Assembly: GCA_036495715.1 (NCBI GenBank)
Contig: DASXML010000028.1
Coordinates: 1 to 64,000 of the forward strand
Direction: 5' to 3'
Source of the DNA: Scandinavium sp036495715
GTDB lineage: Bacteria > Pseudomonadota > Gammaproteobacteria > Enterobacterales > Enterobacteriaceae
DNA length: 64,000 bases
Below, one piece after another: positions 26,310 through 34,602 of the stretch. Under the pieces are notes generated by a model. The model saw only the letters and a program-made list of their open reading frames with translations, was not told the origin of the DNA and did not search any database. Every line of letters begins with the position of its first letter. Within the stretch, counting starts at the first letter, position 1. Both the position numbers and the translations under genes were made by a program.

Positions 26310-27728
26310 ATGGAAACCAATATCGTAGAAGTTGAGAATTTTGTTCAGCATTCTGAAGAGAGACGAAGTAGCGCGTTTGCACGCGAAGTAAAAACCTTCC
26401 TCGAAAACTACCCCAATACCCAATATGTTGACGTTCTGCTGACTGACCTGAACGGTTGCTTCCGTGGCAAACGTATCCCGATCGCCAGCCTGCGTAAGAT
26501 TGAGAAAGGCTGTTACTTCCCGGCGTCGGTGTTTGCGATGGATATTCTGGGCAACGTAGTAGAAGAAGCCGGATTGGGACAAGAGCTGGGCGAACCGGAT
26601 CGCAGCTGTGTGCCGATTCTGGGAACGTTGACCCCGTCAGCGGCAGACCCGGAGTTTATCGGGCAGATGATGCTGACCATGCTGGATGAAGATGGCGCTC
26701 CCTTTGACGTTGAGCCGCGGAACGTGCTGAATCGACTCTGGCAGCAGCTGCGCCAGCGCGGTCTGTTCCCCGTGGTAGCGGTAGAGCTGGAGTTCTATTT
26801 ACTTGACCGTCAGCGAGATAATGAAGGTTACCTGCAGCCGCCGTGCGCGCCGGGCACCGATGACCGTAACACCCAGAGCCAGGTTTACTCCGTTGATAAC
26901 CTTAATCACTTCGCCGATGTGCTGACTGATATTGATGATGTGGCACGTCTGCAATTGATTCCTGCCGATGGCGCGGTCGCAGAAGCGTCGCCGGGTCAGT
27001 TCGAAATTAACCTCCATCACACCGATAACGTGCTCGATGCTTGTGACGATGCGCTGGCATTAAAACGCCTGGTTCGCACGATGGCGGAGAAACACAAAAT
27101 GCACGCCACCTTTATGGCTAAGCCGTATGAGGAACATGCGGGCAGCGGGATGCATGTGCATATCAGCGTCCTGAATGCGAAAGGGGAGAACGTGCTGGCT
27201 GACGCCGATGGCGAAGATTCGAGCATCCTCAAGCGTGCGTTGGCGGGAATGATAGATCTGATGCCTGCTTCTATGGCACTGTTAGCCCCTAACGTAAACT
27301 CCTACCGTCGTTTCCAGCCAGGTATGTATGTGCCAACGCAGGCTTCATGGGGGCATAACAACCGTACCGTTGCGCTGCGTATCCCTTGTGGCGATCGTGA
27401 CAGTCATCGTGTCGAGTACCGCGTTGCGGGTGCAGATGCCAACCCTTATCTGGTGATGGCCTCTATTCTCGCGGGTATTCTTCACGGTCTGGATAACGAA
27501 CTGCCGTTGCAGGAAGAAGTTGAAGGCAATGGTCTGGAGCAGGAAGGGCTACCGTTCCCTATCCGCCAGAGCGATGCGCTGTGGGAATTCGTGCAGAACG
27601 ATAGCCTGCGTACGCTGATGGGTGAACGTTTCAGCCATGTGTACCACGCCTGTAAGAACGACGAGTTAATTCAGTTTGAGCGTCTTATCACAGAAACTGA
27701 AATTGAGTGGATGCTGAAAAACGCCTGA
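26310..27728 (+). CDS. puuA: Gamma-glutamylputrescine synthetase
   Basis: PuuA is a glutamine-synthetase-like ligase that joins glutamate to putrescine using ATP, the first step of the pathway. The fold is shown by VELEFYLLDRQRD (metal Glu), the GQFEINL strand, the HATFMAKPYEEHAGSGMHVH segment and NNRTVALRIPCGDRD. The length of 472 matches E. coli. The Shine-Dalgarno before the ATG is weak (GGTG). It is followed by a REP repeat, a small open frame and puuP. Confidence 0.96.
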   Translation: METNIVEVENFVQHSEERRSSAFAREVKTFLENYPNTQYVDVLLTDLNGCFRGKRIPIASLRKIEKGCYFPASVFAMDILGNVVEEAGLGQELGEPDRSCVPILGTLTPSAADPEFIGQMMLTMLDEDGAPFDVEPRNVLNRLWQQLRQRGLFPVVAVELEFYLLDRQRDNEGYLQPPCAPGTDDRNTQSQVYSVDNLNHFADVLTDIDDVARLQLIPADGAVAEASPGQFEINLHHTDNVLDACDDALALKRLVRTMAEKHKMHATFMAKPYEEHAGSGMHVHISVLNAKGENVLADADGEDSSILKRALAGMIDLMPASMALLAPNVNSYRRFQPGMYVPTQASWGHNNRTVALRIPCGDRDSHRVEYRVAGADANPYLVMASILAGILHGLDNELPLQEEVEGNGLEQEGLPFPIRQSDALWEFVQNDSLRTLMGERFSHVYHACKNDELIQFERLITETEIEWMLKNA

Positions 27729-27805
27729 CCGGTGTCATGCCGGACGGCACTCCGTTTGCCCGCCCTACGTATGAAGTAGGCCCGGTCAGCGAAGCGCCAC
27801 CGGGC
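27728..27805. repeat. REP/BIME element after puuA
   Basis: The REP core at 27780-27805 has GCCCGGT and ACCGGGC arms around CAGCGAAGCGCC. A partner with GCCGGACGGC lies at 27739-27748 and CCCTACG/GTAGG pair between them. This is the standard enteric bacterial interspersed mosaic arrangement. Confidence 0.75.
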
Positions 27806-27958
27806 GATAAAGAAAAACAAAAAGCAGCATCATTCGGTCTGAGCGGAGCCAGACCGGACGTTTTGCAGGGCAACCTGCCATTTCCCGGTGTCGCGTAATG
27901 GAGCGCGGGCGGCAACGGGTCTTCAGTTAAACGACAGATTGTATGACGAGGAAATGAG

Positions 27959-28156
27959 ATGATGCAGATGTTCAAATACCCGCACGGCGAAGGCGAATGC
28001 TGCTGCCGCATTGATTACGACGGACCGTCTATCGGTCATTGCCCGACGTTTACACCTTTATTGACACGACTCACCCCCAGGCTAAGCAGGTTTGCAACAA
28101 CGACGACATTATCGCAAACCTGGACGCGCATGGGGGGGCTTCGTCATGGCGACTAA
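27959..28156 (+). CDS. Unrecognised small open frame overlapping the puuP start
   Basis: GAGG lies seven bases before an ATG that opens a 65-residue frame. The first half is distinctive (MMQMFKYPHGEGECCCRIDYD, three consecutive Cys). The second half is rich in Thr/Arg and looks less protein-like. The stop at 28154-28156 overlaps the puuP ATG (28146), so translation could be coupled. From about 28046 the frame two bases on reads DVYTFIDTTHPQAKQVC, which looks more natural, so a frameshift in an older gene is possible. I do not recognise a family. It may be a leader peptide of puuP or a decayed gene. Confidence 0.35.
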   Translation: MMQMFKYPHGEGECCCRIDYDGPSIGHCPTFTPLLTRLTPRLSRFATTTTLSQTWTRMGGLRHGD

Positions 28157-29534
28157 TTCCGCGCTTGAACTCCAGTCGCAGGCGGGTAAACCGCAGTTGC
28201 GCAAATCTTTAAAACTCTGGCAGGTGGTGGTGATGGGATTGGCCTATCTCACGCCGATGTCGGTGTTTGATACTTTCGGTATTGTTTCCGGTATTAGCAA
28301 CGGCCACGTCCCGATGTCCTATCTGCTGGCGCTGGCGGGCGTGCTGTTCACCGCCATCAGTTACGGCAAGCTGGTTCGTCAATTCCCGCAGGCGGGTTCT
28401 GCTTATACATACGCACAGAAATCGATAAGCCCGCATGTTGGCTTTATGGTCGGTTGGTCATCGTTACTGGATTATCTGTTCCTGCCGATGATTAACGTTC
28501 TGCTGGCGAAAATCTATCTTTCAGCGTTGTTCCCCAGCGTCGCACCCTGGATTTGGGTGGTCGGTTTTGTCGTGATCCTCACCGCCGCCAACCTCAAAAG
28601 CGTGAACCTGGTCGCGAACTTCAACACGGTGTTCGTGCTGGTGCAGATTTGCATCATGGTGGTATTCATCTTCCTCGTGGTGCAAGGGTTGCATAAAGGC
28701 GAGGGCGTAGGCACCGTCTGGTCACTGCAACCGTTCATCAGTCAGAACGCACACCTGATCCCGATCATCACCGGGGCGACGATAGTCTGCTTCTCGTTCC
28801 TCGGCTTTGATGCGGTAACGACGCTGTCCGAAGAAACCCCGGACGCGGCGCGCACCATCCCGAAAGCCATTTTCCTGACGGCGGTGTACGGCGGCATTAT
28901 CTTTATCGTGGCGTCATTCTTTATACAGTTGTTCTTCCCGGACATCAGTCGCTTCAAGAACCCGGACGCGGCATTGCCGGAAATCGCGCTGTACGTTGGC
29001 GGTAAACTGTTCCAGTCGATTTTCCTGTGTACCACGTTTGTGAACACGCTGGCTTCTGGCCTGGCATCACATGCGAGCGTGTCACGTTTGCTGTATGTGA
29101 TGGGGCGTGACAACGTGTTCCCGGAAAAATACTTTGGCTACGTGCATCCGAAATGGCGTACACCTGCACTGAATGTGTTGATGGTGGGCGTGGTCTCGCT
29201 TTCTGCACTGTTCTTTGACCTGGTCACGGCAACAGCATTGATCAACTTCGGTGCGCTGGTGGCGTTTACCTTTGTGAATCTGTCGGTGTTCAACCACTTC
29301 TGGCGTCGTGAAGGGCGTAACAAAACCTGGAAGGATAAACTGCATTATCTGATCCTGCCGCTGATGGGCGCGGCGACCGTCGCCGTGCTGTGGATCAACC
29401 TCGAAATGACGTCTTTAACGCTCGGACTGGTGTGGGCGGCGGTCGGTCTGTTGTATCTGACCTACCTGACAGGCCGCTTCCGTAAGCCACCGCCGCAGTT
29501 TGACGCGGCCAAAGCGGAACGGGCCTGGGAGTGA
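28146..29534 (+). CDS. puuP: Putrescine importer PuuP
   Basis: PuuP is an inner-membrane APC-family proton/putrescine importer used for growth on putrescine. The chosen ATG at 28146 gives 462 residues and the N-terminus MATNSALELQSQAGKPQLRK; upstream codons in the same frame belong to the leader region. About 12 hydrophobic spans are visible. It is paralogous to PlaP at 9709-11067 over its entire length. It lies 417 bases after puuA and 104 bases before a tRNA-Asn. Confidence 0.95.
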   Translation: MATNSALELQSQAGKPQLRKSLKLWQVVVMGLAYLTPMSVFDTFGIVSGISNGHVPMSYLLALAGVLFTAISYGKLVRQFPQAGSAYTYAQKSISPHVGFMVGWSSLLDYLFLPMINVLLAKIYLSALFPSVAPWIWVVGFVVILTAANLKSVNLVANFNTVFVLVQICIMVVFIFLVVQGLHKGEGVGTVWSLQPFISQNAHLIPIITGATIVCFSFLGFDAVTTLSEETPDAARTIPKAIFLTAVYGGIIFIVASFFIQLFFPDISRFKNPDAALPEIALYVGGKLFQSIFLCTTFVNTLASGLASHASVSRLLYVMGRDNVFPEKYFGYVHPKWRTPALNVLMVGVVSLSALFFDLVTATALINFGALVAFTFVNLSVFNHFWRREGRNKTWKDKLHYLILPLMGAATVAVLWINLEMTSLTLGLVWAAVGLLYLTYLTGRFRKPPPQFDAAKAERAWE

Positions 29535-29591
29535 TTTCCCTCCGGTCTGGAGAAGAAATCGCCAAATGATTAAAATTGTGAAAAACAGGCT

Positions 29592-29620
29592 TTGACAACG
29601 AACGGGCGCATCGCTAATAT
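29592..29620 (+). promoter_or_regulatory. Promoter of tRNA-Asn copy 2
   Basis: TTGACA (29592-29597) and TAATAT (29615-29620) are separated by 17 bases. A GC-rich discriminator (GCGCCCCG) follows, as is usual for stringently controlled stable-RNA promoters. Confidence 0.85.
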
Positions 29621-29638
29621 GCGCCCCGTTCACACGAT

Positions 29639-29714
29639 TCCTCTGTAGTTCAGTCGGTAGAACGGCGGACTGTTAATCCGTATGTCACTGGTTCGAGTCC
29701 AGTCAGAGGAGCCA
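29639..29714 (+). tRNA. tRNA-Asn (GTT), copy 2, integration site of the island
   Basis: This copy is identical to the other three but lies on the opposite strand. Its last 16 bases plus eight flanking bases are repeated at 34471-34494. The tRNA itself remains intact at the left edge of the island. Confidence 0.98.
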
Positions 29715-29722
29715 TATTTAGA
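29699..29722 (+). repeat. Left attachment repeat (24 bp direct repeat)
   Basis: The 24 bases from the tRNA-Asn 3' end onward recur without mismatch at 34471-34494. This is the signature of site-specific integration into a tRNA gene. Confidence 0.88.
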
Positions 29723-29723
29723 A

Positions 29724-29757
29724 AATCCTGCTTAAGGAAACTTAAGCAGGATTTTTG
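29724..29757 (+). terminator. tRNA-Asn terminator supplied by the island
   Basis: A 13-bp perfect stem with a GAAA loop (29724-29736 with 29741-29753) is followed by T residues. The terminator at 34496-34528, outside the right repeat, has the same design with different stem bases and probably served the tRNA before integration. Confidence 0.85.
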
Positions 29758-29780
29758 CTTTTTAGAGTTTATCAATCACA

Positions 29781-30020
29781 TCAAAAATATCGGTTCAGGA
29801 TGGCTTGCTATCTGACCATCACTTCACCATTAGGTATACGTTGTTCAAGCCTTCAATATCAATGGTTCTGGGCTGCTCACAGCGAATAGCGCCCGTTTTT
29901 TGTTCTTGCATGCTGCAAAACCCTGGTATCCACCGCTGGTGATGGGAACAACAAAGGGTGGCTTGGTGAACTGATTAAATAGTGTCGCAATTAGCCAATA
30001 GCAGCAAGTGAGGGGTTCTG
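29781..30020 (-). pseudogene. Decayed PemK/ChpB-like toxin (mRNA interferase) remnant
   Basis: Read on the minus strand, three frames carry successive PemK/MazF-type motifs. FNQFTKPPFVVPITSGGYQG comes first, then TGAIRCEQPRTIDIEGL in a second frame, then EVMVR, a stop and QAILNRYF near the end. PITxGG and the GxIRCxQPRxxD strand are typical of the ChpB/PemK group. Frameshifts and the internal stop make it non-functional. No antitoxin is visible beside it. This identification rests on motif recall. Confidence 0.45.
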
Positions 30021-30268
30021 GAAGCAGATCGCAGAAAATAGGACAAGACCGCCATAACAGGAAAGGTTTAATATCTGTTAACCTGCATATCGCTATTGCG
30101 AAATGTGATTAATATCAATAAATTGCATAACATATCCAGCAGTTGATAAAACATCCCCCCAATAAAGAAAAAATGCCGTACTATCTCTGATATAAGCAAG
30201 AAAATTCAGGTGCAGCTTTCCTTTCTGCTGGAATATTTGGGCTATTCAACACGAAGTGTTTTGTAACT
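30021..30268. other. AT-rich region upstream of the NACHT-nuclease gene
   Basis: About 250 bases with no open frame I can assign. It must hold the promoter of the NACHT gene. ATATAA-like boxes occur at 30180-30195. I can assign no operator. The Shine-Dalgarno before 30269 is weak (GAAGTG 9-14 bases upstream). Confidence 0.5.
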
Positions 30269-33200
30269 ATGAATTCAACCTTCTATCTTGAACGTAATTT
30301 TACGCACGGTGACAGGACGTACACAGAGACAGAGTTGCTGGCGGCATCAACGCACATTGTTGTGTTAGCAGAACCCGGCGGCGGGAAAACGGAGCTGATG
30401 AAAAGCATCGCTCAGAAACTGAATACTTCTGTCTTAAATGCCAGCGTATTTGCTTACGTGGGAGCAGATAAAGAAAATAGCCCACTGGTAATTGATGCCG
30501 TTGATGAGGTCGCCAGGATCGATCAATCGGGTATTCATAAACTCCTTGCGCTAGCGAGAACATCAAAGCCAACTCGCGTAATCATGTCGAGCAGGTCAAG
30601 CGAATGGGGGCTGGCTTCTACCGGTATTTTTGAGAAATTTCTTGGTTTCTCCCCTATTATTGTGAGGCTGAGAGAATTCGATCAAAACGAACAACACGCC
30701 ATCTTTAAGCACCATGCGCCAGAAGAAGACTTCTTCAAATTCCAGACCGAAGTAACACAGTTTAGTTTAGAAATGTTGTTGCCAAACCCTCAGTTTCTGA
30801 AAATGTTTACCGATGCCTATTTAGAAAGTGGCAGGCGATTTGCTGACAAACGTTCAATCTTTGCTTTAGCGGTCGAACGACTGGCTAAGGAAGTCAACCC
30901 AGATATCCCGAAAGCCTCTATATCTCTTTCAGTTGCACAGAAGATTTCATTTTCTGCCGAGGTTTATGTCAAACTTCTGTTGTCGGGCGCAGAGGGCGTC
31001 AGCACCATCGACGCGACGGCAAGCCGGATGTATCCCATGCTGCCAGCATTATTTAGCGGCAGTACTGCCTGTTACGACATATTGTCAACTCAGCTTTTCA
31101 AACCCGGCGATAAGGAAGACCAGCACCGCCCGGTTCATAAGATCGTCGCTGAATACTGCGCAGCGGACTATCTTATTAAACGAATAACCGACCCAGGGGA
31201 TGTTCTCACTTTAACAAAGTGCTTGCCTGTTATTGCACCGAACGGTACTGCCAGGGATGAGTTGAGAGGTCTGCTCGGATGGATGGCGGCATTAGGCAAC
31301 AAGTCAGTACAGGAATCCATTATTGAGCTTGACGCCTATGCGGTTCTCGCAAACGGCGATCCATCACAGCTTGAACGCTCATCGAAACGACAACTTCTTC
31401 ATCGACTCAAAGAGATTGAAGCCGCAGACCCTTACTTTCGTCGGAGCGATTTCTGGCGTCGGTTCAGCGCGGCTGGTTTTTTCACGCAAGACGTTATTGA
31501 AGAAATAAAGCCTCTTTTAACGATGGGTAATGATGGTCATTTACGTGATTTAATTTTAGAACTTCTGACAGACTCACCGGTCAACTGTCAGTTGACGGCT
31601 GAATTAGGTCTGCTCACCTTAAACCCCAACGAGTCTGAACACATTCGTACCTTAGCAAGTAGATGCTTACTCAATGTCAAAGAATACGATTTCATTGGCG
31701 CTTTAGCCGTTTTGATTTTTGAGGCTAGTAATATTTCACTCAATATTGCAGCTAAAGCCATCGAAGTCACAGGGCCAGAAAAATTTAACTACACATATCT
31801 CTCTGGATTCTTACGCGTCTGTGCGAACCTCTACCCTGCTCACAAAGAACAATTTGAAAGAGTGGTCGGCTCTCGTTATTTTATTAAAAAGCTCATTTCC
31901 TGTTTTTCACAACATACTCTCGAATCTCTTCTGGATGAGCTAACCCATAACCTTCAATGCCACTGTGGGAAAAGATCCTATGAATGTGATTGTCGCAATG
32001 GGATAAGCAAGATCGTCGGTTCAATTGTCGATCGCTATTTTGAACTGACTCAAGCACCGTTTGACCCTGTGAGGATCTGGCAATGGATAGGTAATCTCAA
32101 TTTTCATCGCCAACGCCAACCCGATCAAAGCAAATCGGTACAGGTGCTTCGGGAAAATGACACACTTCGTCAGGAGATCATTGCTTATGTATTCGGGCCA
32201 TTAACGGATCGTAAAGAAATATTCAACATAAGAGTAGAAAAATTCGACGGACACCTGCATTCACATTCAGGCCTTCATTTATGGAGGAATGACTATAAAT
32301 TCATCCTCAATCTGGGGTTTGAAACAGATAACGTTGACCTGTGGGCTAGTTTTCTTGTCAACCATCAACGTTACAAAAACAAGGAAGAATATGGCCCTGA
32401 TGATTTGCGGACACAAATTCGTCAGCACGCCCTTTCCAAACCCGCATTTATGCGCGAATGGGCCCGGTACAACAATGCAATGAAATTATCCGAACAGGAG
32501 CACCAGTTATGGAGATTCAGACATAGCCGAAGCAGGAAACGTCATGACAAAAAACAACGAGAGATTCACGCTAAAAACATAAAATTTGTTAATGAAAACA
32601 GAGATGTTGTAGAACGTGGTCGTCACTGGAGTTGTCTGGTGCGTTTTGCAGAGCTTGTGCTCATGCATCCAGAAAGAATTGAATTAGAATTTGGTGACGC
32701 GAAACTGGTTCGGACTGCGTTAAGAAATTGTCTGGATTTTATTACTCCCGTGGTTCCCACCCTACCCGAACTAGCGGCTCTACAATGTGAATCTAAGCAC
32801 AGGTATTCTGAGACAGTTTTATATGCAGCCTGTCTGGAGATTTTACGTGCAGAAGGCAATCTTGAATGCGTCAATACCGAATTGCTTACAGCATTAAGAA
32901 CCAACATTCACATGGGATATGACTCAGTTTCGACGGAGGAACGTGACGCTCTAAAGACTGAAATAGACCGCCTCATTTTTCCTAATAGTGAAAGTGCTGA
33001 AAAATATCTCCAGCAATACGTTGAACCCCAACTCGCTCAACCATGCCCTCACCCCGAAATCTGGATGTTAAGTGGCGAAGAGGTCTTTCGTCATTCACGC
33101 GCTAAACTTTCTATTGAATGGCTTCGTCGTTTTACTGATTTATCCCTTAACTCAGTAGATACACTTTTTGAAATTGCTGCTCAATACGGCGATCGTGAGG

Positions 33201-34303
33201 ATTTAAAAGAGATTATTGCAGAGCGTTGCTTAGATATGATGTCAGGCTGGCCTAATCCGACAGAAAATGAGGATATTGAACGCAAGCGAATATTCTGGAT
33301 GGTTCGTGAGTTCTACTTTCTGGAGAATATTACGGATACTTATTGGGCATGGCTAAAATCTGACAAAGATAATTTACTGAATTTTTATGAACGTTCTGGG
33401 TGTATGAGCCGAAGTGAGCACCGTTCCTGGCCGGAACTGACCTCAATCAAAATTGAAACCATTTTAGATGCTTTCATTGAACAATGGTCGCGCGTTGACC
33501 TACCGGATCATTGGGACAGTGATAGTCCAGAAGAGGAAAAAGCCTATCGTTTTTTGACTGATTTAATGTGGTCAATTGAATCAGATATTCCTGACAATGC
33601 AATACCCGTACTGGGTCGCTTTCTTGCCGATCCACGTTTCACGAGCCAGCATAAAGAACTGCAAAGTATATATGCTGGTCAGCTCAGGAAAAAAGCGCTC
33701 AGGGATTTTGAACCACCAACACCAGATGAAATAGTTCAACATCTGGATTGTGATTCAGTGGTTACTGTTGAAAACCTGCGTCAATTAGTTCTTCAGGAGC
33801 TTAATGATTTCCAGAAAGCGATTGATGGCGGGGAGTTTAACTCTGCAGATCGCTTCTATGAGAAAAATGAACGCCTTGATGAGGTAAAGTCCACAGAGAT
33901 TATTGCGGAACGCCTGAATTTAAGACTTCAACCTCAGGGCATCTCTATAACTCCTGAGCATCAGTTGAAAGGGAAAAACAGGAGTGATTTCACGGCATCT
34001 AAATTGATTGGCGGAAGAAGACGACTGCTCGTTACGGAAGTCAAAGGTCAGTGGCATAGAGAGTTATATTCTGCCGCTTCAGCTCAACTCTATGAACGTT
34101 ATGCCATTCATCCTGATGCCGAGCAGCAGGGTATCTTTCTTGTCATATGGTTTGGAGAAAGCGAAACCGTTGCTGGCCGCAAAACCCACGGAATTAAAAC
34201 TGCTCAGGAGCTTAAAATCAGTATTGAAGCAATATTACCGGCTGATCTCCGTAGTTTAATTGATGTTTTCGTTTTAGATGTTGCACGGCGCAGTAAACAT
34301 TAA
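30269..34303 (+). CDS. NACHT ATPase with C-terminal PD-(D/E)XK-type nuclease, putative defence protein
   Basis: This is a 1344-residue protein of one frame. A short N-terminus leads to a P-loop, AEPGGGKT (Gly37-Thr41), then the Walker B LVIDAVDE (73-80) in the NACHT form with Asp76 and Asp79-Glu80, then a sensor-like VIMSSRS (104-110). The long middle (about 250-1200) is helical and repeat-like, as in STAND sensor regions. It includes a CHCGKRSYECDC motif (564-575) that could bind zinc. At the C-terminus, SDFTA (Asp1240), VTEVKGQW (Glu1257, Lys1259) and SAQLYERY follow the D-ExK-QxxxY pattern of restriction-endonuclease-fold enzymes. It is the only intact gene of a tRNA-Asn island. NACHT proteins with nucleases are anti-phage factors in bacteria; here that role is inferred. 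Confidence 0.72.
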   Translation: MNSTFYLERNFTHGDRTYTETELLAASTHIVVLAEPGGGKTELMKSIAQKLNTSVLNASVFAYVGADKENSPLVIDAVDEVARIDQSGIHKLLALARTSKPTRVIMSSRSSEWGLASTGIFEKFLGFSPIIVRLREFDQNEQHAIFKHHAPEEDFFKFQTEVTQFSLEMLLPNPQFLKMFTDAYLESGRRFADKRSIFALAVERLAKEVNPDIPKASISLSVAQKISFSAEVYVKLLLSGAEGVSTIDATASRMYPMLPALFSGSTACYDILSTQLFKPGDKEDQHRPVHKIVAEYCAADYLIKRITDPGDVLTLTKCLPVIAPNGTARDELRGLLGWMAALGNKSVQESIIELDAYAVLANGDPSQLERSSKRQLLHRLKEIEAADPYFRRSDFWRRFSAAGFFTQDVIEEIKPLLTMGNDGHLRDLILELLTDSPVNCQLTAELGLLTLNPNESEHIRTLASRCLLNVKEYDFIGALAVLIFEASNISLNIAAKAIEVTGPEKFNYTYLSGFLRVCANLYPAHKEQFERVVGSRYFIKKLISCFSQHTLESLLDELTHNLQCHCGKRSYECDCRNGISKIVGSIVDRYFELTQAPFDPVRIWQWIGNLNFHRQRQPDQSKSVQVLRENDTLRQEIIAYVFGPLTDRKEIFNIRVEKFDGHLHSHSGLHLWRNDYKFILNLGFETDNVDLWASFLVNHQRYKNKEEYGPDDLRTQIRQHALSKPAFMREWARYNNAMKLSEQEHQLWRFRHSRSRKRHDKKQREIHAKNIKFVNENRDVVERGRHWSCLVRFAELVLMHPERIELEFGDAKLVRTALRNCLDFITPVVPTLPELAALQCESKHRYSETVLYAACLEILRAEGNLECVNTELLTALRTNIHMGYDSVSTEERDALKTEIDRLIFPNSESAEKYLQQYVEPQLAQPCPHPEIWMLSGEEVFRHSRAKLSIEWLRRFTDLSLNSVDTLFEIAAQYGDREDLKEIIAERCLDMMSGWPNPTENEDIERKRIFWMVREFYFLENITDTYWAWLKSDKDNLLNFYERSGCMSRSEHRSWPELTSIKIETILDAFIEQWSRVDLPDHWDSDSPEEEKAYRFLTDLMWSIESDIPDNAIPVLGRFLADPRFTSQHKELQSIYAGQLRKKALRDFEPPTPDEIVQHLDCDSVVTVENLRQLVLQELNDFQKAIDGGEFNSADRFYEKNERLDEVKSTEIIAERLNLRLQPQGISITPEHQLKGKNRSDFTASKLIGGRRRLLVTEVKGQWHRELYSAASAQLYERYAIHPDAEQQGIFLVIWFGESETVAGRKTHGIKTAQELKISIEAILPADLRSLIDVFVLDVARRSKH

Positions 34304-34470
34304 CATGAGTTACATCGAACATAAATATCCGATATCACCACAGGTGTAAGATCAGGCGTTTACCACTGGCACAAAGAGGTTGTTAAAAAGTGGTGGCCAT
34401 TCTGGTGGTCTTGACAGGTAGTTGATTAAGGTTTAGCTTATTTATTAGCCAGTTACAGGCAAAGGCGATC
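34304..34470. other. Right end of the island, no gene
   Basis: This 167-base stretch between the NACHT gene and the right attachment repeat has no integrase or excisionase frame. On the minus strand a 35-codon frame runs out of the repeat (MAPLTGIAFACNWL...), but I cannot link it to any family. Confidence 0.5.
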
Positions 34471-34494
34471 CCAGTCAGAGGAGCCATATTTAGA
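34471..34494 (+). repeat. Right attachment repeat (24 bp direct repeat)
   Basis: Exact copy of 29699-29722, comprising the last 16 bases of tRNA-Asn and eight flanking bases. It closes an island of about 4.8 kb. Confidence 0.88.
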
Positions 34495-34495
34495 G

Positions 34496-34528
34496 AAGCC
34501 CGTTCAGGAAACTGAGCGGGCTTTTTGT
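34496..34528 (+). terminator. Terminator outside the right attachment site
   Basis: A 12-bp stem with one G-T pair and a GAAA loop (34496-34507 with 34512-34523) is followed by a T-run. It is most likely the original terminator of the tRNA-Asn. Confidence 0.8.
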
Positions 34529-34563
34529 TTTTTACCTTTGCGCGGGCCTAAAATCTTCTGTCG

Positions 34564-34589
34564 GCCGGGTCAGCGCAGCGCCACCCGGC
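34564..34589. repeat. REP element
   Basis: GCCGGGT and ACCCGGC arms surround CAGCGCAGCGCC. It lies 14 bases beyond the aminopeptidase stop codon. Confidence 0.7.
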
Positions 34590-34602
34590 GTTTTCCGTCA
34601 AA

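Noticed and set aside
34304..34470. Integrase gene expected at the edge of the tRNA-Asn island
   Set aside because: No frame with tyrosine recombinase motifs exists in 29715-30268 or 34304-34470.
34360..34490. 35-codon minus-strand frame running from the right att repeat (MAPLTGIAFACNWL)
   Set aside because: Its start is tRNA-derived sequence and I cannot connect the rest to an integrase or any family. Kept only as a note on the island end.
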